From Castellaniella sp034007085 (GTDB lineage Bacteria; Pseudomonadota; Gammaproteobacteria; Burkholderiales; Burkholderiaceae_B): 12,863 nucleotides of DNA. The first letter of the stretch is position 1, and every line of letters starts with the position of its first letter. The translations under genes were made by a program, and so were the position numbers. Where the stretch lies: the NCBI RefSeq assembly GCF_034007085.1, contig NZ_JAVERO010000058.1, positions 1 to 12,863 of the forward strand, given 5' to 3'. The notes beneath the pieces are model-generated. The model was not told the DNA's origin. It did no database searches and saw only the letters and a program-made list of their open reading frames with translations. Shown piece by piece: positions 7,166-12,863 of the stretch.

Positions 7166-10045
7166 TTATTTGATCAGAGAGAAGCTTTTCAGCTTGGGTG
7201 CGAAAGCCTGCTCGATCAGGGCACGCTGCTGTTCCTGGTGCTTGGCCAGGTAGCCGACGGCAGGCGAGGCCGAGGCCGGGCGGCCGGCGTAGCCCAGCTT
7301 TTGACCGTCGCTCATATTTTCGTACAGATGATGCTGCACGTAGAACCAGGGCCCCTGGTTCTGTGGTTCGTCCTGGACCCAGACCAGTTCCTTGGCGTTG
7401 GTGTATTTCTGCAGTTCGGCCTGGAAGGACTTGTGCGCAAACGGATAGAGCTGTTCGATGCGCAGGACGGCGACGTCCTTGCGGTCCTGTTCCTGCCGGG
7501 CATTCACCAGGTCGTAGTAGACCTTGCCGGAGCAGATCAACACCCGCTTGACGGCTTCGGGAGCGATGTCTGCATGGGTTTCGCCGATCACCGGCAGGAA
7601 AGAACCCGTCGCCAGATCTTCCAGAGGCGAAGTAGCGTTCTTGTTGCGCAGCAGCGACTTGGGCGTGAAGATGATCAGCGGCTTGCGGAAAGGCCGGATC
7701 ATCTGGCGGCGCAGGACGTGAAAGATCTGCGCGCCATTGGTCGGCTGCACGACCTGCATGTTGTTGTCGGCGCACAGCTGCAGGAAGCGTTCGATGCGGC
7801 CCGAGGAGTGTTCCGGCCCCTGGCCTTCGTAGCCATGCGGCAGCATCAGCACCAGGCCGCATTGGCGGCCCCACTTGGCCTCGCCCGACGAAATGAACTG
7901 GTCGATCACGACCTGGGCGCCATTGGCGAAATCGCCGAACTGCGCTTCCCAGATGGTCAGCACGTTGGGTTCGGCCGTGGCATAGCCATATTCGAAACCC
8001 AGCACGGCGGCTTCGGACAGCACGGAGTCGATCACGGTAAACGGCGCCTGACCCTCGGACACGTTCTGCAGCGGCACATAGGTCCCATCGTCCCAGCGCT
8101 CGCGTTTCTGGTCGTGCAGCACGGCATGGCGGTGGGTAAAGGTGCCGCGCCCGGAATCCTGGCCGGTGATGCGGATCGCATAGCCATTGGCCACCAGGGT
8201 CGCAAAGGCCAGGTGTTCGCCCATGCCCCAATCCACGGGATGCTCGCCGCGCGCCATGGCCAGGCGGTCACCCAGCAGTTTCTTGACCAGCGGGTGCACG
8301 GTAAAGCCATCGGGGATCTGGGTCAGCCGTTCGCCGATCCGGGTCAGTTCTGCCAGAGGCACCCCGGTATCCGCATGATCGGTCCACTTGGCACCCAGGA
8401 ACGGCGACCAGTCGGTGGCGTACTTGTTCTTGTAGTCGGTCAGGACGGGCTCGACCGTGCGTTGGCCGTCTTCCATCAGCTGACGGTAGTCCTTGACCAT
8501 CTGGTCGGGTTCGTCCTGGGCCAGCACCCCCTGGGCCACCAGGCGATCGCCATAGAGCTTGCGCGTACCAGGGTGCGTGCCGATGCTCTTGTACATCAGC
8601 GGCTGGGTCAGGGACGGCGTGTCCTGTTCGTTGTGGCCCAGCTTGCGGAAGCAGACGATGTCCACGACCACGTCGTGCTTGAACTGCTGGCGGTAATCCA
8701 GGGCCAGGCGGGTGACGAAGACCACGGCCTCGGGGTCGTCGCCGTTGACGTGAAAGACCGGGGCCTCGATCATCTTGACCACGTCCGTGCAATACAGCGT
8801 GGAACGTGTGTCGCGCGGATCGGACGTCGTGAAGCCGATCTGGTTGTTGATGACGATGTGCAGGGTGCCGCCCGTGCCGTAGCCGCGCGTCTGGGCCAGG
8901 TTCAGGGTTTCCATCACCACGCCCTGGCCGGCAAAGGCCGCGTCGCCATGCACCAGCACCGGCAGGACCTGATCGCCGGCTTCGTCGTCGCGGCGATCCT
9001 GGCGGGCGCGCACGCTGCCTTCGACCACGGGGTTGACGATTTCCAGGTGCGAGGGGTTGAACGCCAGCGACAGGTGGACCGGCCCGCCGCGCGTGGCCAG
9101 ATCGCTGGAAAAGCCGTTGTGGTATTTGACGTCGCCGTCGCTGAGCCCCTGGGCGTGCTTGCCCTCGAATTCGGCAAACAGATCGCCGGGCATTTTGCCC
9201 ATGATATTGACCAGCATGTTCAGGCGGCCGCGGTGGGCCATGCCGACGACGATTTCCTGGACGCCGTTTTCACCGGCATGGTTCACGACCTCGTCCATGG
9301 CGGCGATGAAGCTTTCACCGCCTTCCAGGGAAAAGCGCTTCTGGCCTACGTATTTGGTGTGCAGGAATCGCTCCAGCCCCTCGGCCTCGGTCACCTGGCG
9401 CAGAATGTTGCGCTTTTCGTCCACGGTGAAATCGGGAATGCCCAGCGTGGATTCCAGGCGTTCCTGGATCCAGCGTTTGACCGCCGGATCCGAAATGTGC
9501 ATGAATTCGGCGCCGATGTGATGGCAGTACGTATCGCGCAGGGCCTTGAGGATGTCCCGCATGGTCATCGTATCGGCCTTGGTGAAATACGTGTTCGTGG
9601 CCGAATAGATCTGATCGAGATCCGCCTCGGTCAAACCATAGAAGGCCGGATCCAGTTCCGGGATTTCCGGACGATCGCGGCGCTTCAGGGGATCGAGCTG
9701 AGCGATGCGGGAACCCAGCGAACGGTAGGCGGCGATGATGGACTGGACGTAGACCTGCTTGCTGGCGATGGCCAGGGACTGGTCGGAGGCTTGTGCGGGA
9801 CGAACCTGGAAGGCGTTCTCGCGGGCGCGCTGGGCAAAGGATGCGATGATCGGCGCGTGGGCCTGGTCGCGGGTGGCTTCACGACCGTCTGCCGCGGGCT
9901 GGTGCTGCAACTGGTCGAAGTAGGCGCGCCACTGGTCCGGAATGGAACCCGGGTTGTCTAGATAGGCTTCGTAGAGATCTTCTACATAGGGCGCATTGGC
10001 CCCGAACAAATAGGAGTTGGACTGGAGTTCTGATTCCGTGGACAT
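7166..10045 (-). CDS. odhA: 2-oxoglutarate dehydrogenase E1 component
   Basis: Thiamine diphosphate-dependent E1 subunit (also called SucA) that decarboxylates 2-oxoglutarate and succinylates the lipoyl arm of E2; this is the committed step of the complex in the TCA cycle. The N-terminal segment at about residues 10-43 (SYLFGANAPYVEDLYEAYL onward) is typical of E1o. Then come MAHRGRLNML at 269-278, GDAAFAGQG at 367-375, NNQIGFTT at 400-407 in the thiamine-diphosphate region, and RKLGHNEQD at 467-475. The C-terminal WVQDEPQNQGPW is also diagnostic. It is 959 residues from ATG 10045, against about 933 in E. coli. A GTG at 10057 is in frame, but it lies within the AGGTGA that serves as ribosome binding site for the ATG, so the ATG is preferred. 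It is the first gene of the minus-strand cluster. Confidence 0.98.
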   Translation of the reverse strand: MSTESELQSNSYLFGANAPYVEDLYEAYLDNPGSIPDQWRAYFDQLQHQPAADGREATRDQAHAPIIASFAQRARENAFQVRPAQASDQSLAIASKQVYVQSIIAAYRSLGSRIAQLDPLKRRDRPEIPELDPAFYGLTEADLDQIYSATNTYFTKADTMTMRDILKALRDTYCHHIGAEFMHISDPAVKRWIQERLESTLGIPDFTVDEKRNILRQVTEAEGLERFLHTKYVGQKRFSLEGGESFIAAMDEVVNHAGENGVQEIVVGMAHRGRLNMLVNIMGKMPGDLFAEFEGKHAQGLSDGDVKYHNGFSSDLATRGGPVHLSLAFNPSHLEIVNPVVEGSVRARQDRRDDEAGDQVLPVLVHGDAAFAGQGVVMETLNLAQTRGYGTGGTLHIVINNQIGFTTSDPRDTRSTLYCTDVVKMIEAPVFHVNGDDPEAVVFVTRLALDYRQQFKHDVVVDIVCFRKLGHNEQDTPSLTQPLMYKSIGTHPGTRKLYGDRLVAQGVLAQDEPDQMVKDYRQLMEDGQRTVEPVLTDYKNKYATDWSPFLGAKWTDHADTGVPLAELTRIGERLTQIPDGFTVHPLVKKLLGDRLAMARGEHPVDWGMGEHLAFATLVANGYAIRITGQDSGRGTFTHRHAVLHDQKRERWDDGTYVPLQNVSEGQAPFTVIDSVLSEAAVLGFEYGYATAEPNVLTIWEAQFGDFANGAQVVIDQFISSGEAKWGRQCGLVLMLPHGYEGQGPEHSSGRIERFLQLCADNNMQVVQPTNGAQIFHVLRRQMIRPFRKPLIIFTPKSLLRNKNATSPLEDLATGSFLPVIGETHADIAPEAVKRVLICSGKVYYDLVNARQEQDRKDVAVLRIEQLYPFAHKSFQAELQKYTNAKELVWVQDEPQNQGPWFYVQHHLYENMSDGQKLGYAGRPASASPAVGYLAKHQEQQRALIEQAFAPKLKSFSLIK

Positions 10046-10053
10046 TGTGCGCT

Positions 10054-10059
10054 TCACCT
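10054..10059 (-). promoter_or_regulatory. Ribosome binding site deciding the odhA start
   Basis: AGGTGA on the minus strand lies eight bases upstream of the ATG at 10045. It overlaps the alternative in-frame GTG at 10057, which itself has no Shine-Dalgarno sequence, so the ATG is the better start. Confidence 0.7.
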
Positions 10060-10061
10060 GA

Positions 10062-10076
10062 CGGGTGCTTCACCCG
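10062..10076 (-). promoter_or_regulatory. Hairpin just upstream of the odhA ribosome binding site
   Basis: On the odhA mRNA, CGGGTG-AAG-CACCCG forms a 6-bp GC-rich stem with a 3-base loop, ending two bases before the Shine-Dalgarno AGGTGA. GGTGAAGC occurs twice: once across this stem-loop (10067-10074) and once at the Shine-Dalgarno sequence (10051-10058). The CACC arm could therefore pair with either copy. Structure seen; any regulatory role is inference. Confidence 0.4.
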
Positions 10077-10165
10077 AACGATGCAGATTGAGAAACCTTC
10101 CGCGACTCGGCCAGACCGATGGGCGGATAGCAGGGGGCAGAAGGCAGCGGTACGACGCCTTGCAT

Positions 10166-10204
10166 ATGCCGTATTAAGGACAAAGTATACCTGCCCAACG
10201 GCAT
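10166..10204. promoter_or_regulatory. Inverted repeat flanking the odhA -10 box, possible operator
   Basis: ATGCCGT (10166-10172) and ACGGCAT (10198-10204) are perfect 7-base inverted arms 25 bases apart. They enclose the candidate -10 element and start site of odhA. The spacing could suit a dimeric regulator or be coincidental. Confidence 0.25.
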
Positions 10205-10213
10205 GGGTTTAAA
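10184..10213 (-). promoter_or_regulatory. Candidate sigma-70-type promoter of odhA
   Basis: Read on the minus strand, TTTAAA (10208-10213) and TATACT (10184-10189) are separated by 18 bases. TATACT matches five of six positions of the -10 consensus; the -35 matches four of six. Transcription would start near 10177, giving a leader of about 130 bases before the odhA ATG. No equally good promoter was found for maeB on the plus strand of this region. Confidence 0.5.
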
Positions 10214-10236
10214 CTGATCGGCCCAAAACGCCCATT

Positions 10237-10256
10237 TCAGGCCACTTTTCGCCTGA
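10237..10256. promoter_or_regulatory. Inverted repeat TCAGGC-N8-GCCTGA, possible operator
   Basis: A 20-base dyad with perfect 6-base arms (10237-10242 and 10251-10256) lies about 70 bases upstream of the maeB start and about 24 bases upstream of the odhA -35 box. Its position could affect either divergent gene. No regulator family is recognised from the arms. Confidence 0.22.
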
Positions 10257-10312
10257 CTGGCGTTGGGATTAACAAACACTTCAGCCGCAAACCCGAACGA
10301 TACAAAACCCGC

Positions 10313-10317
10313 AGGAG
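10313..10317 (+). promoter_or_regulatory. Ribosome binding site of maeB
   Basis: AGGAG lies 11 bases upstream of the ATG at 10329. The frame extends to a TTG at 10263, but those 22 residues are unlike the family and lack a preceding Shine-Dalgarno sequence, so the ATG is chosen. Confidence 0.6.
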
Positions 10318-10328
10318 CACAGGCAGCC

Positions 10329-12623
10329 ATGGACCTGAAAGACGACCGCGCTAAAATGGCGCTCGATTACCACGCGTTTCCCACCCCCGGGAAGATTTCC
10401 GTGGTTCCGACCAAGCCCCTGGCCAATCAGGACGATCTGACCCTGGCGTATTCCCCGGGGGTGGCAACCGCCAGCATGTCCATCCACGCCGAAGGCGAAT
10501 CCGCTGCGGCCAAATACACCTCGCGCGCCAATCTGGTGGGGGTGGTCACCAACGGCACGGCCGTGCTCGGGCTGGGCAACATCGGCCCCCTGGCCGCCAA
10601 ACCCGTCATGGAAGGCAAGGGCTGCCTGTTCAAGAAATTCGCCGGCATCGACGTCTTTGACATCGAGCTCAACGAACACGACCCGGACAAACTGGTCGAC
10701 ATCATTGCCGCGCTGGAGCCGACGCTGGGCGGAATCAACCTGGAAGACATCAAGGCGCCGGAATGCTTCTACATCGAAAAGAAGCTGCGCGAACGCATGA
10801 AAATCCCTGTCTTCCACGACGACCAGCATGGTACCGCCATCATCTCCTCGGCCGCCGTCCTGAACGGCCTGAAGGTCGTCGGCAAGGACATCGGCCAGGT
10901 CAAGCTGGTGTGCTCGGGCGCAGGCGCCGCCGCCATCGCCTGCCTGGACCTGATGGTCAAACTCGGCGTCTCGCGGCAGAACATCTACGTGGTCGATTCG
11001 CGCGGCGTGATCTGGGAAGGCCGCGATGAACAGATGGAACCCAACAAGGCCCGCTACGCCCAGAAGACCGACGCCCGCACCCTGGCCGATGTCTGCCAGG
11101 GCGCCGACGTGTTCCTGGGCTGCTCGGCCCCTGGCGTGCTGACCCAGGCCATGGTGCGCACCATGGCCGACCGCCCGCTGATCCTGGCCCTGGCCAACCC
11201 CGACCCCGAAATCCGCCCCGAAGACGCCAAGGCCGCCCGACCCGACTGCATCGTGGCCACCGGCCGTTCGGACTATCCGAACCAGGTCAACAATGTGCTG
11301 TGCTTCCCCTTCATTTTCCGGGGCGCGATGGACTGCGGCGCCACGGTCATCAATGAAGAGATGAAGCTGGCCTGCGTCAAGGCCATCGCCGAACTGGCCC
11401 AGGCCGAAAGCGACGCCGAGGTCGCGGGCGCCTACGCCGACCAGGACCTGTCCTTCGGGCCGGAATACATCATTCCCAAGCCTTTCGATCCACGACTGAT
11501 CATCAAGATCGCCCCGGCCATCGCCCAGGCCGCAGCGGATTCCGGCGTGGCTCGCCGCCCGATCGAGGACATGGACGCCTACCGTCAGTCCCTGCTCAGC
11601 ATCGTCTACCACTCCGGCCAATTGATGCGCCCGCTGTTCCACCAGGCCAAGTCCGCGCCCAAGCGCGTGATCTACGCCGACGGCGAAGACGAACGCGTGC
11701 TGCGTGCCGCGCAGACGGCGCTGGACGAAAATATCGCCTTCCCGATCCTGGTCGGCCGGCCGTCGGTCATCAATATGCGCATCCAGAAATTCGGCCTGCG
11801 CCTGCAACCGGGGACAAACGTCGAGATCGTCGACCCCGAAGACGATGCGCGCTTCAATGAAACCTGGAGCGCCTACTACAAGCAGCGCGGCCGCCACGGC
11901 GTCACGCCCGACATCGCCAAGGCCATGGTGCGCAAGCACAATTCTCTGATCGGGGTGATGCTGCTGCAACGCGGCGATGCCGACGCAATGATCTGCGGGG
12001 TGGCCAGCCGATTCGACAACCAGTTGCGCTACATCGAGGAAATCATCGGCCTCAAGCCCACGGCCCGCACCTACGCCGCCATGAACGTGCTGATGCTGCC
12101 GACCCAGACCCTGTTCATCTGCGACACGCACGTCAACGAAGACCCGACCGCCGAACAGATCGCCGACATGACGATCCTGGCCGCCGAGGAAGTTCGCCGT
12201 TTCGGCATCGTGCCCAAGATCGCCCTGCTTTCGCATTCCAATTTCGGCAGCCGCCCCACGGCATCCTCGCGCAAGATGGCCGAAGCCCGGCGCCTGATCG
12301 TGCAGCGCGCGCCCGAATTGGACATCGATGGCGAAATGCACGCGGACTCGGCCCTGTCGGAAGCCATCCGCGTCAAGGCCTACCCCGACACGACACTGAA
12401 AGGGCCGGCCAATCTGCTGATCATGCCCAACCTGGATGCCGGCAACATCACCTACAACATGCTGAAGATGACCGGCAGCCACGGCGTGGCCATGGGCCCG
12501 GTGCTGCTGGGCGCTGCACGCCCGGTCCACATCCTGACCACCAGTTCCACGGTGCGCCGCATCGTCAACATGACGGCCCTGGCCGTGGTGGACGCCCAGC
12601 AGGAAGCCGGCGAGACGACCTGA
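10329..12623 (+). CDS. maeB: Malic enzyme with C-terminal phosphotransacetylase-like domain
   Basis: Cytoplasmic malic enzyme converting malate to pyruvate and CO2, probably with NADP+ as in E. coli MaeB; the cofactor choice is inferred from the family. Domain order: N-terminal malic domain (YHAFPTPGKISV at 14-25, AYSPGVA at 40-46, GNIGPLAAKPVMEGKG at 83-98, metal-region VFHDDQHGT at 161-169); nucleotide-binding domain with GAGAAA at 198-203; then a phosphate acetyltransferase-like domain from about 430 to the end, opening with KRVIYADGEDERVLRAA at about 445-461. In homologues this last domain acts as an acetyl-CoA-responsive regulatory module rather than an active transacetylase. The 764 residues match the multidomain family (E. 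coli 759). It is divergent from odhA across 283 bases and convergent with an unidentified gene on the right. Confidence 0.96.
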   Translation: MDLKDDRAKMALDYHAFPTPGKISVVPTKPLANQDDLTLAYSPGVATASMSIHAEGESAAAKYTSRANLVGVVTNGTAVLGLGNIGPLAAKPVMEGKGCLFKKFAGIDVFDIELNEHDPDKLVDIIAALEPTLGGINLEDIKAPECFYIEKKLRERMKIPVFHDDQHGTAIISSAAVLNGLKVVGKDIGQVKLVCSGAGAAAIACLDLMVKLGVSRQNIYVVDSRGVIWEGRDEQMEPNKARYAQKTDARTLADVCQGADVFLGCSAPGVLTQAMVRTMADRPLILALANPDPEIRPEDAKAARPDCIVATGRSDYPNQVNNVLCFPFIFRGAMDCGATVINEEMKLACVKAIAELAQAESDAEVAGAYADQDLSFGPEYIIPKPFDPRLIIKIAPAIAQAAADSGVARRPIEDMDAYRQSLLSIVYHSGQLMRPLFHQAKSAPKRVIYADGEDERVLRAAQTALDENIAFPILVGRPSVINMRIQKFGLRLQPGTNVEIVDPEDDARFNETWSAYYKQRGRHGVTPDIAKAMVRKHNSLIGVMLLQRGDADAMICGVASRFDNQLRYIEEIIGLKPTARTYAAMNVLMLPTQTLFICDTHVNEDPTAEQIADMTILAAEEVRRFGIVPKIALLSHSNFGSRPTASSRKMAEARRLIVQRAPELDIDGEMHADSALSEAIRVKAYPDTTLKGPANLLIMPNLDAGNITYNMLKMTGSHGVAMGPVLLGAARPVHILTTSSTVRRIVNMTALAVVDAQQEAGETT

Positions 12624-12630
12624 AGCCAGC

Positions 12631-12661
12631 CTGCCCGGCCCTGCAGACAGGGTCCGGGCAG
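12631..12661 (+). terminator. Strong hairpin after maeB
   Basis: CTGCCCGGCCCTG (12631-12643) pairs with CAGGG-T-CCGGGCAG (12648-12661): 13 base pairs, a single bulged T at 12653 and a 4-base loop. It begins 7 bases after the maeB stop codon. There is no T-run behind it, so it may act as an RNA 3'-end stabiliser or with Rho, but its position fits the end of the maeB message. Confidence 0.6.
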
Positions 12662-12684
12662 CGGCACATTCCGCCTGGCCGAAC

Positions 12685-12705
12685 CCAGCCGCCCAGCGCG
12701 GCTGG
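12685..12705 (-). terminator. Strong hairpin after the right-edge gene
   Basis: CCAGCCGC (12685-12692) and GCGGCTGG (12698-12705) form a perfect 8-bp GC-rich stem with a 5-base loop. Read on the minus strand it starts 17 bases after the stop codon of the right-edge gene. No strong T-run follows. It is most likely the transcript end of that gene, paired with the separate hairpin that serves maeB. Confidence 0.5.
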
Positions 12706-12722
12706 CCACCCGGAACGACTGT

Positions 12723-12863
12723 TCAGCACGGCTGATCAGGATCGGATGCCTGCAAATAGGCCTCCTCGATGCAGGCGACCAGCCCGTGGCGGCGGATCCG
12801 CGCCCGTGTATCCCGCGCCAGCGCATGCGCCTGCGGCGGACAATAATCAATGGCGATCACCGG
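12723..12863 (-). CDS. C-terminal fragment of an unidentified protein
   Basis: An open frame enters from the right edge and runs 46 codons to a TGA, in the orientation expected for a gene convergent with maeB. The visible residues start PVIAIDYCPPQAHALARD and end in an acidic, hydrophilic tail (SDPDQPC). The hydrophobic strand with Asp-Tyr, a following helix with regularly spaced Ala/Arg, and then HGLVACIEEAYL resemble the last beta-alpha unit of a TIM-barrel protein. One possibility is the GH114-like (TM1410/MJ1477) glycoside hydrolase group, whose ends are of this kind, but 46 residues are too few to assign it. A strong hairpin just beyond the stop codon supports a real gene end. Confidence 0.55.
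   Translation of the reverse strand, partial: PVIAIDYCPPQAHALARDTRARIRRHGLVACIEEAYLQASDPDQPC

Noticed and set aside
6389..9961. Open frame of 1190 codons on the plus strand opposite odhA and odhB
   Set aside because: It lies antisense to two genes whose every catalytic motif is intact. Long antisense frames are expected in GC-rich genes that avoid TTA, CTA and TCA codons. Its translation is His/Arg/Gln/Asp-rich with no recognisable domain.
10070..10330. Small minus-strand frame of 86 codons in the odhA-maeB intergenic region
   Set aside because: It starts on the maeB start codon, covers the candidate promoter and operators, shows no Shine-Dalgarno sequence or recognised motif, and would overlap the odhA leader.
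10281..12530. Open frame of 749 codons on the minus strand opposite maeB
   Set aside because: A shadow of the strongly conserved maeB reading frame; composition is rich in Asp, His, Gly and Val with no family motif and no ribosome binding site.
12452..12850. Minus-strand frame of 132 codons at the right end
   Set aside because: It is in a different frame from the better-supported 46-codon gene end, runs through both hairpins and into the maeB coding region, and is Arg-rich without motifs.

Overview
The window is a GC-rich, gene-dense piece of a bacterial chromosome. Gene content, gene order and protein style point to a betaproteobacterium, most likely family Alcaligenaceae (the Bordetella / Achromobacter / Castellaniella neighbourhood). 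This placement is inferred from the odhA-odhB-lpdA-zapE order and the Bordetella-like protein sequences; no search was run.

Layout. (1) Positions 1-1892, plus strand: two inner-membrane permease genes of a PotB/PotC-type ABC importer. The first is cut by the left edge, and any ATPase or solute-binding protein genes would lie outside the window. (2) Positions 1913-10045, minus strand, read right to left: odhA (2-oxoglutarate dehydrogenase E1), odhB (dihydrolipoyl succinyltransferase E2), lpdA (dihydrolipoyl dehydrogenase E3), zapE (AFG1-like ATPase) and trpS (tryptophanyl-tRNA synthetase with an extra C-terminal module). Gaps are 46, 94, 10 and 33 bases, so all five could be on one transcript. 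(3) Positions 10046-10328: a 283-base divergent control region with a plausible odhA promoter, a long odhA leader and several inverted repeats. (4) Positions 10329-12623, plus strand: maeB, a malic enzyme fused to a phosphotransacetylase-like domain. (5) Positions 12624-12722: two strong hairpins between convergent genes, followed by the last 46 codons of an unidentified minus-strand gene that leaves the window on the right.

How it fits together. The three odh/lpd genes encode a complete 2-oxoglutarate dehydrogenase complex, the TCA step from 2-oxoglutarate to succinyl-CoA. The divergently transcribed maeB withdraws malate from the same cycle to make pyruvate and NADPH. The shared control region therefore sits between a step that feeds the cycle forward and one that drains it. 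zapE and trpS look like passengers or co-regulated housekeeping genes downstream.

This is mainly ordinary core-genome sequence. I found no mobile element, CRISPR array, tRNA/rRNA gene, phage gene, toxin-antitoxin pair or defence system, and no convincing undescribed multi-gene system. The points most worth a second look are the extra C-terminal module of TrpS, a perfect 10-bp hairpin between odhB and lpdA, and the repeat and hairpin arrangement in the odhA leader and promoter.
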